Program-made: the position numbers and the translations under genes
Notes under the pieces: generated by a model
Seen by the model: only the letters and a program-made list of their open reading frames with translations
What the model was told of the DNA's origin: nothing
Databases searched by the model: none
Shown: positions 39,504-49,529 of the stretch, piece after piece
Layout of the letters: each line of letters opens with the position of its first letter
How positions within the stretch are numbered: the first letter of the stretch is position 1
Assembly (NCBI RefSeq): GCF_001547935.1
Contig: NZ_AP014635.1
Location: forward strand, 3,286,001-3,350,000
Length of the DNA stretch: 64,000 nt
Source of the DNA: Vibrio tritonius
GTDB lineage: Bacteria; Pseudomonadota; Gammaproteobacteria; Enterobacterales; Vibrionaceae
Direction of reading: 5' to 3'

Positions 39504-40438
39504 TAGGACTCCTTAGGTTTTTTGTGGGCACGCGGATGAGCTTGGTCGTAGGCTTGTGCTAAATGTTGAAAATCGAGGTGAGTATAAATCTGCGTCGTAG
39601 AGATATTTTCATGCCCCAATAACTCTTGCACGGCACGCAAGTTATTGCTCGATTCAAGCATGTGGGTCGCAAACGAATGGCGCAATTTATGTGGGCTAAT
39701 ATGGCTGGCTACCGCTTGTTTTTGCCCCCACTCCGACATGCGCTTTTGCACATTGCGATGCGAGATTCTTGCGCCCAATTTCGAGACAAACAGAGCTGGT
39801 TCATCATTCTTAGCAAAATCAGAGCGAAACTTCATCCACTTGGCAACCCACTCTTTGGCTTGCCCAGAAAAAGGGGCAACACGTTCTTTATCACCTTTAC
39901 CAATGACACGGATCTCTTCAGCGCCAAAATTCACATCACGAACATCAATGGCGACCAGTTCGGCCAAACGCAATCCAGCACCATACATCAGCTCCATCAT
40001 GGCTCGGTCACGAATAGCAAGAGGATCATTATCATCCACTTCCAGTAGCTGGGAGATTTCATCGACATCAAGATTTTTCGGTAAAGGACGTTTCTTACGT
40101 GGCGCAGAAACACCTTTTGCAGGATTAGCGGATAATTCACCACGTAGAATCAAGAAATCAAAGAAACTACGCAACGATGAGAGGCGCGTTGCCAAACTAC
40201 TGGCTTTCATCCCATCACGCATGCCTTTACTGGCTAATTGGCGAACCCATGCCGCATCCACCTGCTGCCACTGACGCAACCCCATTTGGCATAAATGCTC
40301 CCCCATTGTCTCTAATTGTTGCTTGTAGTTACGTTGAGTATGAAGGCTTAAACCTTTTTCGCTGCGCAGAAACTCATAAAAACGGTTTAGAGGAGCCTGT
40401 AAACTACTAGGCAGAGGGTTGACTGATTCGTTCTTCAT
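39503..40438 (-). CDS. xerC: tyrosine recombinase XerC
   Basis: XerC with XerD resolves chromosome dimers at dif. The protein has 311 residues from the ATG at 40438. Catalytic residues are Arg157 (GAGLRLAEL), Lys181 (GKGDKER), His250 and Arg253 (SPHKLRHSF), His276 (LGHENI) and Tyr285 (TTQIYTH). It overlaps yigA upstream and yigB downstream, so it is deeply embedded in the operon. No mobile-element context, hence Xer and not an integron integrase. Confidence 0.97.
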   Translation of the reverse strand: MKNESVNPLPSSLQAPLNRFYEFLRSEKGLSLHTQRNYKQQLETMGEHLCQMGLRQWQQVDAAWVRQLASKGMRDGMKASSLATRLSSLRSFFDFLILRGELSANPAKGVSAPRKKRPLPKNLDVDEISQLLEVDDNDPLAIRDRAMMELMYGAGLRLAELVAIDVRDVNFGAEEIRVIGKGDKERVAPFSGQAKEWVAKWMKFRSDFAKNDEPALFVSKLGARISHRNVQKRMSEWGQKQAVASHISPHKLRHSFATHMLESSNNLRAVQELLGHENISTTQIYTHLDFQHLAQAYDQAHPRAHKKPKES

Positions 40439-41111
40439 CGGAGTTATGCCATGGTAAAGTGTCAATCACGTGTGATAAAACAAGCGCTAAATGACGTAAA
40501 AAGAGCGTATCCATACAGGGTTGGTAATGACCACCATCATCACTAGCAAAGGCAAGAATACCAAGCGGGTTTTGTTTTGCTAAGGGCAAGATCACATAAG
40601 AACCAAGCTCTGGAGCCCTGTCGTCATCGCCAAATAACAACTGACGGTCCGCTTTTCGTAAGCGTCCAAGATAAGTATCTTTCCCATTAAAGTGATTGAT
40701 AGCAAAACGCTGCCAGTGCTCTCGGCTGATAGCGTAACGGCTATCAACAGGCTCCAATAAGCGGATAAATACCGTTAACCCCAACTGGCGAGCCATTTGT
40801 CGCACTGCCGCGAACACATCAACTAAAGAGTCACAGTGCAACACCTTATCCTGCAACTCCATAAACTCATGAAAAGTTTTATCATTACTTGCCGCCAAAG
40901 ACATCAAGGTGGTGATCTCTTCTTCTAGCTCTTCAATTCTCTGTCTTTGTCTCGCCAACTGAATATGCACAAGAGACACAGACCCCATCTGTTGATGAGG
41001 TAGTGACAAACGATCGACTAGCTCCGGGCGCTCGACAAAAAAGTCAGGGTGATCACGTAAATAATCTTCAACAATTTGCGCCGTTAACGCATCTGCTTCA
41101 GGGTGTGACAA
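40407..41111 (-). CDS. yigA: DUF484 protein YigA (GAF-like)
   Basis: A 234-residue protein with a helical N-terminus including a coiled coil (about 50-75) and a GAF-like domain (about 85-215). Family function is unknown; conservation between dapF and xerC is its best identifier. A TTG start at 41111 is used because SD GAGGAA lies seven bases upstream and the next ATG would remove the conserved N-terminus. Overlaps xerC by 32 bp. Confidence 0.85.
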   Translation of the reverse strand: MSHPEADALTAQIVEDYLRDHPDFFVERPELVDRLSLPHQQMGSVSLVHIQLARQRQRIEELEEEITTLMSLAASNDKTFHEFMELQDKVLHCDSLVDVFAAVRQMARQLGLTVFIRLLEPVDSRYAISREHWQRFAINHFNGKDTYLGRLRKADRQLLFGDDDRAPELGSYVILPLAKQNPLGILAFASDDGGHYQPCMDTLFLRHLALVLSHVIDTLPWHNSDEERISQPSA

Positions 41112-41123
41112 AACAGTTCCTCA

Positions 41124-41954
41124 TTAACAAGAAAGTTGGCCATCGAATACATGGACAGCAGGTCCTGTCATAAAGAGAGGTTTACCTGGTCCTTTCCACT
41201 TAATGATAAGTGTACCACCGGGTAAATGCACTTTAACTTCTTCATTTAAAGCACCTTGCATGATGCCGCTAGCAACTGCTGCACACGCTCCGGTTCCACA
41301 TGCCTGTGTTTCACCTGCGCCTCGCTCATAGACGCGCAAATTAATTTCATCACGACTAACGACTTCCATAAACCCAGCGTTCACTCGTTCAGGAAAACGT
41401 TCATGAGACTCAAGCAATGGACCAAGATGCTCAACATCTGCAGTCTTAACACTATCCACCACAGTGACGACGTGAGGATTACCCATGCTTACGGCGCCAC
41501 AAAACAAGGTTTGCTCTGCGACACGCATGATATAGGTTTTTTCCATCTGTTTAGCACGAAAAGGAATCTTGCTCGGCTCAAACTCTGGAACCCCCATATT
41601 CACGGTTATCTGATCATCGTTTTCCACATCCAGCAAAATCTTACCTTTTTTGGTACTTACATTAATGCTGAACTTATTGGTTAACCCTTTCATACGCACA
41701 AACGTAGCAAAGCAGCGTGCTCCATTACCGCACTGTTCTACTTCACTGCCATCCGCGTTAAAAATACGATAATGAAAATCAGTTTCTGGATCGTAAGGGG
41801 CTTCGACTATCAATAATTGGTCAAAGCCCACACCAGTGTGTCGATTCGCCAAACGGCGAATCAACTCAGGAGAAAAAAATACGTTTTGAGTAATGCAGTC
41901 CACCACCATGAAATCATTACCCAAACCGTGCATTTTTGAAAAATGGAAATGCAT
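41124..41954 (-). CDS. dapF: diaminopimelate epimerase
   Basis: DapF converts LL- to meso-diaminopimelate for lysine and peptidoglycan synthesis. The 276-residue enzyme has the two catalytic cysteines Cys75 (EQCGNGARC) and Cys219 ([11 protein letters not shown]). It lies 4 bp after lysA and 12 bp before yigA. Confidence 0.98.
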   Translation of the reverse strand: MHFHFSKMHGLGNDFMVVDCITQNVFFSPELIRRLANRHTGVGFDQLLIVEAPYDPETDFHYRIFNADGSEVEQCGNGARCFATFVRMKGLTNKFSINVSTKKGKILLDVENDDQITVNMGVPEFEPSKIPFRAKQMEKTYIMRVAEQTLFCGAVSMGNPHVVTVVDSVKTADVEHLGPLLESHERFPERVNAGFMEVVSRDEINLRVYERGAGETQACGTGACAAVASGIMQGALNEEVKVHLPGGTLIIKWKGPGKPLFMTGPAVHVFDGQLSC

Positions 41955-41957
41955 CTA

Positions 41958-43211
41958 CTACTCCGGCAAGATACTTTCTAAAGCCCAAAGGCTGGCAAGT
42001 TCCTCGCGCTGACGAACAACGTAAGATTTTTCGCCATCAACCATAATTTCTGCGGCACGAGTACGAGTATTGTAGTTTGATGCCATCACAAAACCATACG
42101 CACCAGCAGAACGAACCGCCAGTAAATCTCCAGCTTCTAACGCCAATGAACGATCTTTTCCAAGGAAATCCCCGGTTTCACAGATAGGCCCCACTAAATC
42201 GTAAGTTTGAGCCTCGCCTTCACGAGGAACGACAGGAACAATATCTTGCCACGCTTGGTATAGCACCGGACGAATCAAGTCATTCATCGCTGCATCGATA
42301 ATAGCGAAGTTTTTGTGTTCAGTGTGTTTTAGAAACTCGACTTTGGTTAGCAAAATGCCTGCGTTAGCAGCAATGGCTCGGCCAGGTTCAAAAATCAGTT
42401 CAAGGTCTTGGTGATTACTCAAGCGTGAAAGTAGCGCTTTAGCATACTCTGAAGGCTGTGGAGGCAATTCATCACGATAGATAACGCCAAGGCCTCCACC
42501 CACATCAAGGTGCTTAATTTGGATACCTTGTTCAACAAGATTATCAATCAGGGCCAACAAACGGTCTGTTGCATCGATAAAAGGCTCAATCTCTGTTAAT
42601 TGAGAACCGATGTGACAATCGATACCTTTAACTTCTAGATGAGGAAGCGTGCTTGCTAATTTGTACACTAGTGGTGCACGATCAAAAGCGATACCAAATT
42701 TATTATCACGTAACCCTGTCGAAATATAAGGGTGCGTTTTCGCATCGACATCTGGGTTGATACGCAGAGATACAGGTGCAATTACATCCATTTCAGATGC
42801 AACTTTATTCAATCGTTCCAGTTCTGGTTCTGACTCCACATTAAAGCATTTAATCTTTAATTCGAGAGCGCGTTTGATCTCAGCTTCCGTTTTACCGACG
42901 CCAGAAAAAACGATTTTCGCAGGATCACCGCCAGCGGCAATAACACGTTCAAGCTCACCACCAGATACGATATCGAATCCAGATCCCAAGCGAGCTAATG
43001 TATTCAAAACACCGATATTTGAGTTTGCTTTAACGGCATAACAAACCAAGTGAGGATGCTCACCAACCGATTTATCAAACGCATGCCAATGGCGCTCTAA
43101 CGTTGCTCTCGAATATACGTAAAGTGGAGTGCCATACTGCTCAGCCAATTGAACCAGTGGAACATTCTCTGCCCAAAGTTGGCCATCATCCTGATAATTA
43201 AAGTAATCCAA
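41958..43211 (-). CDS. lysA: diaminopimelate decarboxylase
   Basis: LysA makes L-lysine from meso-diaminopimelate. The 417-residue PLP enzyme has the cofactor lysine in YAVKANSN (Lys61), the glycine-rich phosphate site DVGGGLGV, EPGRAI and the active-site CETGDFLGKDR from the partner subunit. In this operon it sits directly before dapF, so epimerase and decarboxylase are co-expressed; E. coli keeps lysA elsewhere. Confidence 0.98.
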   Translation of the reverse strand: MDYFNYQDDGQLWAENVPLVQLAEQYGTPLYVYSRATLERHWHAFDKSVGEHPHLVCYAVKANSNIGVLNTLARLGSGFDIVSGGELERVIAAGGDPAKIVFSGVGKTEAEIKRALELKIKCFNVESEPELERLNKVASEMDVIAPVSLRINPDVDAKTHPYISTGLRDNKFGIAFDRAPLVYKLASTLPHLEVKGIDCHIGSQLTEIEPFIDATDRLLALIDNLVEQGIQIKHLDVGGGLGVIYRDELPPQPSEYAKALLSRLSNHQDLELIFEPGRAIAANAGILLTKVEFLKHTEHKNFAIIDAAMNDLIRPVLYQAWQDIVPVVPREGEAQTYDLVGPICETGDFLGKDRSLALEAGDLLAVRSAGAYGFVMASNYNTRTRAAEIMVDGEKSYVVRQREELASLWALESILPE

Positions 43212-43241
43212 GATTATTTCCTTTTTCGATTTGTATTGAAT

Positions 43242-43367
43242 TTACTGTGTTTGCGAAGTTTGTGAATCCTGCTGAGTATCACTAGGCATATACAATGGTC
43301 CAGTTTGGCCGCAACCTACTAGAGTCAGCGCAGATAACAAAAACAGTGTGGTGATGGTCTTTTTCAT
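43242..43367 (-). CDS. lptM: small lipoprotein LptM (YifL)
   Basis: A 41-residue lipoprotein precursor encoded at 43367-43242. A basic start (MKK), a hydrophobic stretch and the lipobox LVGC lead to the conserved motif CGQTGPLYMP. In E. coli LptM binds the LPS translocon LptDE and helps its maturation. It is first in the lptM-lysA-dapF operon, with 30 bp to lysA, and divergent from cyaY. Confidence 0.92.
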   Translation of the reverse strand: MKKTITTLFLLSALTLVGCGQTGPLYMPSDTQQDSQTSQTQ

Positions 43368-43442
43368 TTTGCAATTCGTGATTATTTAATCAATGCCCCC
43401 TATAATCGCACCACAGTCAGGAAAAGCAATAGGATAGACAAG

Positions 43443-43757
43443 ATGAATGAAACTGAATTTCATCAACTCGTTGACATTCAACTTCAAACTGTTGAAGAAA
43501 TGATAGATGACTCACAAGCAGATATCGATTACGAAACGGTTGGTAATGTTATGACATTGGAATTCGAAGACCGTAGTCAGGTCGTAATTAACCGCCAAGA
43601 GCCAATGAAAGAAATCTGGTTAGCATCTAGATCAGGTGGCTTTCATTTCCGCTATGACGGGTCACAATGGTTATGTACCAAGACCGGTGTTGAGTTCATT
43701 ACTATGGTGAAACAAGAGTGTGAAAAACACGCCGATGAAGAGATTAGCTGGTCTTAA
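43443..43757 (+). CDS. cyaY: frataxin-like iron-sulfur assembly protein CyaY
   Basis: CyaY binds iron and modulates IscS in iron-sulfur cluster assembly. The 104-residue protein has the acidic first helix (DIQLQTVEEMIDD), the beta-sheet motif VINRQEPMKEIWLAS and GFHFRYDG. Length and fold pattern match E. coli CyaY. It lies between the divergent lptM operon and convergent cyaA and has its own terminator. Confidence 0.97.
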   Translation: MNETEFHQLVDIQLQTVEEMIDDSQADIDYETVGNVMTLEFEDRSQVVINRQEPMKEIWLASRSGGFHFRYDGSQWLCTKTGVEFITMVKQECEKHADEEISWS

Positions 43758-43762
43758 ATCGC

Positions 43763-43792
43763 AAAAAAGAGCATCTCGATGCTCTTTTTTAC
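43763..43792. terminator. bidirectional terminator cyaY / cyaA
   Basis: AAAAGAGCAT-CTCG-ATGCTCTTTT is a 10-bp stem with flanking A and T runs, between convergent cyaY and cyaA. Confidence 0.9.
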
Positions 43793-43810
43793 TTTTGAAT
43801 AATGGCAGGC

Positions 43811-46339
43811 TTAAGCATTCACTGCTTTGATGGGCTTGGAGTAAACCACTGAATCATTTCGATAAGGAACTACGTAGCTATCCCCTTCTACAGGATGAAC
43901 CACTTGATAATATTGCGGCAAATTAAAGTTGATAAACTTAGACGCTAAGTTGTTTTCATCTTTAATGGACGTATAGAAGCCATTAACCGAAGCGATCATT
44001 TCATCTTTTTCACCACTGAACTGGTGATACACCTCAACGCGGTTAACTTCATCTAATACATAGATATTGAAGCCTTTGTCGGTGTCTTCAAAGAAGAACT
44101 GCACTAAACCTTCACTAGCAAAACCATCGACAACGTCTGGTAACTGATAGTCATGCTCTTTATCGAGCATCAACAGCGGAGAACCACTCAGTTTATTACT
44201 GGAAATACTGCGGTAAAAATCGACCGAATTTTCAAGCTTCTGCACAGAAACGCCACGACGTTCAAAAAACAGACCATACATTTGACGTCCAATTCGTAAC
44301 GCTTTAAAACGACGACGTTTTTCTTGCTCCATTGGCTTGAGACGCAAATCAATACATTCAGCCAACAATTGGTACACCATATTGCGCATTACGCCACGAA
44401 AGTTTTTGCTATAGCAGAAAACATCAACAGACTCCGGAGGCAAAGCATCTTGGTGCATCTTACCCAACACCGTTTTGAGTGCATCAATCATCGCCGCCTC
44501 ACCCTCGAAGTGCAACGTCCGCACCTCTTGCCATGAGTTTCGATACACTAAGTCCACACTACCAATCAGGCTATATTGCTCATCGCCAAAACTGAGAATA
44601 TCCACATTCTTTAAATCAATTTTCAGAGTTTTCCCCGCAAGCTCTGCGGTAGGATCTTTCTCAAAATTGATGAACATTGCCATTTGGCTAATCTCACAAG
44701 GACTGGCCAGCGCTTGCATAGTCGGACGGCGTTTATGCAGCGAAAAGGTATTACGCAAATCACTGACCATTTGATAGAACTTGTCGATATCAAGGAAAGC
44801 ATCACGAATGACTGCATGCAATCGCGTCGACTCCGTAATCAAGCCGTTAAAAAAAGCCCATGCCACCAGCTTACTTAAATACTCGTTATGTTCGAGATAA
44901 TGCTGGCCAATCATACGTTTTGGCTGAAGAGGCTGCTTATAGAGATACCATCCAGGCTTATTAGCTCGACCAGAAAGTACTTCAATAAACGACAAATCTG
45001 GCTCATGTAAATCTGGCGAAATTTGTGGATTGAGTAAAGTGACTTTGCCAGGTAATACTTCAAAAGCGGCATACAGCTTACGAGCAAGGATAGAAATATC
45101 CTGCGGACTGATCGCAGAGGTAATATCATTACGACGCGCAAACTGAATCAAGTTACGATAGCTTTGCATCAATGCATCAAGTAATGCATGGTGCATGATC
45201 TTTACTTGCTCAACTTTCCAGTGACGGCGGTTATCTAACTCACGAATCAACTCTGGCGACCAATGCCAGCTTTGAGTCAATTCTTGCATGGCTTCGCGAC
45301 GCCAAGCAACAGATCCAACACCAGGCTCACGAGACAATTTTTCGTGGGTTTTTAGATAGAAACAACGTCTAACTAACTCTAGGCGCGTTTCATCTCCGAT
45401 ACGCTCCAAATAACGCGTCACTTTTTCCAGCATTAAGTAATACGCATCCATCCCATAAAGATCAGGCTCATGAGTAAAGAAGCGTCGTTTTGTATCAACA
45501 CTTAAAAGCTGGGTATGAGGGTACTCCCACGAATATGCTTCGAGCAAAATGGCCTTCAGCACTGATTTGTACGGCGAGTCGATACTCTTGTATAACTGCC
45601 ATAAATTAGCGCCAAAATACTCTTGAGCAGGGATGCCATTTAATTTACCGAAATCGATCCAATCATCAATTTGGATATAGCCATTTTGATTTAGCTGATT
45701 AACATATTCGTCGTAGCACTCTTCCATTTCAGGGGGAACGATATGCCATAAAAGACGTTTACCCGCTAGGCGCATTGCTGAGCGGTAAAATTCATCTAAG
45801 AGCAAAAGATGTTGTGAAGAACCACAATTTTCACCCGTCATCGCATCAGACTGATTATGCCTAAAACGCTCTTCGTCCATGATAAAGAAGTTCGCTTCGA
45901 CCCCTTGACCTTTTGCCCACTCAGTAATCAATAAGCACTTATTACCTAGGTTTTCTCTTTCTTTACAAGGCATAGAAGAAGAAACACAAACCCAAATATC
46001 TAAGTCACTTGAAGTACTTTGTCCGATAGAAGAGGTACTGCCCATGGTGTATAACGCAAGAATATCGGGCACATCTGCATTAATAAGGGGCTTCGACGCG
46101 GTAAGATGAAGATCGGCAACGAATTGCTCTTGAACATCATTAAATTGGAAATGTTGGATACCAAAAGGCACTTTGTCATCGTAATACCCTGGAATTTGCG
46201 GGTGATTAAAATGAAGCAACATTGGGATCAAATGAAAGACACGTTGACTCTGCAAATTCATAAGCGCCAGCGCTCGCTCTGTGCGTTGCTGGTTAAGCTT
46301 ATCTACTCGTTTGATTAAAGTCGCTGTGTAAGACCGCAA
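43811..46339 (-). CDS. cyaA: class I adenylate cyclase
   Basis: CyaA makes cAMP, the ligand of CRP. The 842-residue protein has the N-terminal catalytic domain with the nucleotidyltransferase motif SIGQSTSSDLDIW and a regulatory C-terminal half that responds to the PTS in enterobacteria. The best start is TTG at 46339 with SD AGGA, matching the known rare UUG start of E. coli cyaA. Divergent from hemC, as in E. coli. A CRP-like site lies upstream. Confidence 0.97.
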   Translation of the reverse strand: MRSYTATLIKRVDKLNQQRTERALALMNLQSQRVFHLIPMLLHFNHPQIPGYYDDKVPFGIQHFQFNDVQEQFVADLHLTASKPLINADVPDILALYTMGSTSSIGQSTSSDLDIWVCVSSSMPCKERENLGNKCLLITEWAKGQGVEANFFIMDEERFRHNQSDAMTGENCGSSQHLLLLDEFYRSAMRLAGKRLLWHIVPPEMEECYDEYVNQLNQNGYIQIDDWIDFGKLNGIPAQEYFGANLWQLYKSIDSPYKSVLKAILLEAYSWEYPHTQLLSVDTKRRFFTHEPDLYGMDAYYLMLEKVTRYLERIGDETRLELVRRCFYLKTHEKLSREPGVGSVAWRREAMQELTQSWHWSPELIRELDNRRHWKVEQVKIMHHALLDALMQSYRNLIQFARRNDITSAISPQDISILARKLYAAFEVLPGKVTLLNPQISPDLHEPDLSFIEVLSGRANKPGWYLYKQPLQPKRMIGQHYLEHNEYLSKLVAWAFFNGLITESTRLHAVIRDAFLDIDKFYQMVSDLRNTFSLHKRRPTMQALASPCEISQMAMFINFEKDPTAELAGKTLKIDLKNVDILSFGDEQYSLIGSVDLVYRNSWQEVRTLHFEGEAAMIDALKTVLGKMHQDALPPESVDVFCYSKNFRGVMRNMVYQLLAECIDLRLKPMEQEKRRRFKALRIGRQMYGLFFERRGVSVQKLENSVDFYRSISSNKLSGSPLLMLDKEHDYQLPDVVDGFASEGLVQFFFEDTDKGFNIYVLDEVNRVEVYHQFSGEKDEMIASVNGFYTSIKDENNLASKFINFNLPQYYQVVHPVEGDSYVVPYRNDSVVYSKPIKAVNA

Positions 46340-46408
46340 GGTAACGTCCTAATTGATACACTAAACAAGGCCTCTTTGTTCATTTAATGAGCAAACAAGC
46401 CAATAAAA

Positions 46409-46424
46409 CGTGATCAATTTAACA
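46409..46424. promoter_or_regulatory. CRP-type site between cyaA and hemC
   Basis: CGTGA-TCAATT-TAACA matches the CRP consensus TGTGA-N6-TCACA at 4 of 5 bases in each half, inside a longer AAA...CTTT context. It lies about 70 bp from the cyaA start. CRP represses cyaA in E. coli, so feedback is a reasonable inference. The rest of the 357-bp gap (46340-46696) holds only promoters. Confidence 0.5.
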
Positions 46425-46696
46425 CTTTAATCAATCACGGTAAAGCTATCTTGAACGAAGTTAGCCCAAAGTTCCATAGCCAAACAGAGAGTGGCTAATT
46501 CCGTTTGCCAAATTGAGCTTACAACGTTTGTGGAATAATCATAGTGCATATTTTAAACGAGATACAAATCACACTATTTTGTTTAATGAAAATAATTGGG
46601 GCACCTCTTAGCGTCTAACACATCAAATAGTAAGAATTTCCCCTCCAAAATGGTAGGATGTGCTTAATTTTTACAGCCAGTTTCAATGGATAAGTC

Positions 46697-47635
46697 ATGA
46701 CTCGAACTACACCGATACGTATTGCAACTCGTAAAAGCCCTCTTGCGCTTTGGCAAGCAAACTTTGTCAAAGACGCGTTAGAACAAGCTCATCCAGGTCT
46801 CGCTGTAGAGCTAGTTACAATGGTGACTCGCGGTGACGTTATCCTAGATACGCCCCTTGCAAAAGTTGGTGGGAAAGGCCTGTTCGTTAAAGAACTTGAA
46901 GTCGCAATGCTCGAAGGTCGCGCCGATCTTGCTGTTCATTCAATGAAAGATGTACCAGTAGAGTTTCCAGAAGGTCTTGGTTTAGTGACTATCTGTGAAC
47001 GTGAAGACCCTCGCGATGCGTTCGTTTCAAACACCTACCAAAACATCGATGAACTACCACAAGGTGCCATTGTTGGCACTTGCAGCCTGCGCCGCCAATG
47101 CCAAATCAAAGAAGCACGTCCAGATCTTGTTATCAAAGAACTGCGCGGCAATGTAGGCACCCGCTTAGGTAAATTAGATGCGGGGGAATATGATGCGATC
47201 ATACTTGCCGCAGCCGGTTTAAAACGTCTAAATCTTGAAGAACGTATTCGTAGTTTCATCGAACCAGAACAGTCCTTACCCGCAGTAGGCCAAGGCGCGG
47301 TAGGCATTGAGTGCCGCCTCGACGACAGTGAATTACTTACCCTTCTTGAGCCGCTAAACCATCGAGATACAGCCGATCGCGTCACGTGCGAACGCGCCAT
47401 GAATATCACTCTTGAAGGTGGCTGTCAGGTGCCTATCGGCAGTTATTCTATTTTAGAAAATGACCAACTTTGGTTGCGCGCATTAGTTGGCGAGCCAGAT
47501 GGTTCACAGATCATTCGTGGGGAAATTCGCGGCTCACGTAACGACGCGGAGCAATTGGGCATTACTTTAGCGAAACAATTGCTAAATGACGGCGCGGCTG
47601 AAATTTTGACTAAACTCTATTCAGAGCACGAATAA
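46697..47635 (+). CDS. hemC: hydroxymethylbilane synthase
   Basis: HemC polymerises four porphobilinogens into hydroxymethylbilane. The 312-residue protein has catalytic Asp85 (HSMKDVP) and the dipyrromethane-cofactor cysteine Cys243 (EGGCQVPIG). It is first of the hemCDXY operon; hemD starts two bases after the stop. Confidence 0.98.
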   Translation: MTRTTPIRIATRKSPLALWQANFVKDALEQAHPGLAVELVTMVTRGDVILDTPLAKVGGKGLFVKELEVAMLEGRADLAVHSMKDVPVEFPEGLGLVTICEREDPRDAFVSNTYQNIDELPQGAIVGTCSLRRQCQIKEARPDLVIKELRGNVGTRLGKLDAGEYDAIILAAAGLKRLNLEERIRSFIEPEQSLPAVGQGAVGIECRLDDSELLTLLEPLNHRDTADRVTCERAMNITLEGGCQVPIGSYSILENDQLWLRALVGEPDGSQIIRGEIRGSRNDAEQLGITLAKQLLNDGAAEILTKLYSEHE

Positions 47636-47637
47636 TC

Positions 47638-48369
47638 ATGCCAATTGTGTTGGTAACTCGCCCAGAGCAAGCAGGAATTGAGCTGTGTCAGCAGCTCAAC
47701 CAGCTTGGAGTGGCAACGGTTTATCATCCACTTATTGATATTATCCCTGGTTCAGATTTAGCTGACCTTAGCGAAGCATTACAAGCTTGCGATCTGGTGA
47801 TTGCCGTTAGCCAACACGCGGTAGAACAGAGTCATCACTATTTACAAACCCATCAACATAGTTGGCCAGCAACCTGTCACTATGTCGCCATTGGTCAAAA
47901 AACCGCTCAGTGTCTAAGCAAAGTAACCGGACAAGCGGTAAACTACCCTCTCATCAGCGATAGTGAACATTTACTTGCCCTCGAAGAGTTTCAATCGATG
48001 ACTCAAGCTCGAGTACTTATTCTACGCGGTAATGGTGGTAGAGAATTGATTTACGATACTCTGACGCATCGTGGGGCTAAGGTCAGCTATAAAGAAGTTT
48101 ATCAGCGCGTGGAGCGCCCTTTTGATGCTCAAGCGTGTCTTTCTGAGTGGCAAAACGCTCAAGTCGACACCATGATTGTGACCAGTAGCCAACAGTTAAC
48201 TTATTTTGTGAGTCAATTTGGCTCTCAGCTATCACAATGGATAACACAGTTACGCCTTTTGGTTCCTAGTGATAGAACCGCCCACGAAGCTCGGCTTATG
48301 GGTTTTAATGATGTAATCGCGACTGGCAGCGCGAGTAATTCAGCTTTAGTGGCAGCTCTGCAGCCCTAA
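47638..48369 (+). CDS. hemD: uroporphyrinogen-III synthase
   Basis: HemD closes hydroxymethylbilane with inversion of ring D. The 243-residue protein shows the weakly conserved two-domain fold: VLVTRPEQAG at the start, AIGQKTAQCL in the middle and the late motif TIVTSSQQL-like MIVTSSQQLTYF. Position after hemC and before hemX makes the call secure. It lacks a fused methyltransferase. Confidence 0.95.
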   Translation: MPIVLVTRPEQAGIELCQQLNQLGVATVYHPLIDIIPGSDLADLSEALQACDLVIAVSQHAVEQSHHYLQTHQHSWPATCHYVAIGQKTAQCLSKVTGQAVNYPLISDSEHLLALEEFQSMTQARVLILRGNGGRELIYDTLTHRGAKVSYKEVYQRVERPFDAQACLSEWQNAQVDTMIVTSSQQLTYFVSQFGSQLSQWITQLRLLVPSDRTAHEARLMGFNDVIATGSASNSALVAALQP

Positions 48370-48386
48370 CCGACAGGACTCTAGCA

Positions 48387-49529
48387 ATGACAACAAACAA
48401 CAATTCGCAAACTGAACCTGAAAACGACAGTCTAAGCACTTCTATTCCTGAATCGTCACCGACCACATCCCGCCAAGATGCCTCCTCGCCATCATCAAAT
48501 AAAGACAAAAAGGCGATACGTCTGGGAGCCGTTGCTATCGCACTATCCCTTGTTCTGAGTGGTTCTTTAGCTCTTTATAGTCAATATCAACAACGACAAT
48601 ACCAAGCAGAATTAACCCAACTGCAAACTCAATTGCTCTCTACTCAACAACAATTGCAACAGCAAATGGCACAAAATAAAGAGCACTTGGATAGCACAGC
48701 AAAAACCATTTCCAGCCAAACCGAAACACAGTTAGGCCAACAACAAAAAAGCATTGAAAGCTTGCAACTAGCCATTGCCGATGTAAAAGGTCGCCGACCA
48801 AACGACTGGCTACTGGCTGAAGCGGATTATTTGGTGAAAATGGCGGGACGTAAGCTCTATCTTGAGCATGACCCAGAAACCGCGACTCAATTGATGGAGA
48901 GCGCTGACCAACGAATTGCCGCACTCAACGACCCTAGTTTGACTACATTACGTCAGGCGATGTCGAGTGACATCACCGCTCTTAAATCCATTCCCTTGAT
49001 AGATAGAGATGGATTAGTTTTGCGCTTAGTCAGTTTAGAACAGCAAATCGACCAATTACCGTTAGCAAACGCTATCTTGCCTGAAGCGCAACAAGAAACC
49101 CATGAGGTGGTATCGCAAGACATCAACGATTGGCGACACAATTTGATAACGTCGCTAAAAGATTTCGCGTCCAACTTTATTACCTTCCGCAGTCGCGATG
49201 GTAATGTCATTCCTTTGTTGTCACCGAAACAAGATTTCTACCTACGAGAGAACTTAAAAGCAAAACTCGAAACCGCTATCCGCGCCGTTTACGATCGCCA
49301 ACCAGAGGTATTCACTAGCTCTCTCACTACCGCAGAAACATGGTCAGGTTCTTTCTTCAACCCAGATGACAAAGGGGTAAAAAGCTTCCAAAACACTATT
49401 GCTGAGCTTGCAAAACAACAAATCAAGGTCACTTACCCAGTGAAGCTCGTGTCGCAAGAACCACTATCTGACCTGATTCGTGAGCGTTTACGTCGTGAGG
49501 TTACCTCAATGACTGGGGAGGAAAACTGA
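48387..49529 (+). CDS. hemX: HemX membrane protein
   Basis: A 380-residue inner-membrane protein: a low-complexity Ser/Asn-rich cytoplasmic N-terminus (1-45), one membrane helix (about 46-66), a Gln-rich coiled coil (about 70-135) and a folded C-terminal region. Older annotation calls it uroporphyrinogen-III methyltransferase, but no SAM-binding motif is visible. It probably scaffolds or regulates haem synthesis. Its stop overlaps the hemY start (TGATG). Confidence 0.9.
   Translation: MTTNNNSQTEPENDSLSTSIPESSPTTSRQDASSPSSNKDKKAIRLGAVAIALSLVLSGSLALYSQYQQRQYQAELTQLQTQLLSTQQQLQQQMAQNKEHLDSTAKTISSQTETQLGQQQKSIESLQLAIADVKGRRPNDWLLAEADYLVKMAGRKLYLEHDPETATQLMESADQRIAALNDPSLTTLRQAMSSDITALKSIPLIDRDGLVLRLVSLEQQIDQLPLANAILPEAQQETHEVVSQDINDWRHNLITSLKDFASNFITFRSRDGNVIPLLSPKQDFYLRENLKAKLETAIRAVYDRQPEVFTSSLTTAETWSGSFFNPDDKGVKSFQNTIAELAKQQIKVTYPVKLVSQEPLSDLIRERLRREVTSMTGEEN

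Noticed and set aside
39503..40438. XerC as a mobile-element or integron integrase
   Set aside because: It lies in the conserved dapF-yigA-xerC-yigB operon, and no attachment site or cassette is nearby.
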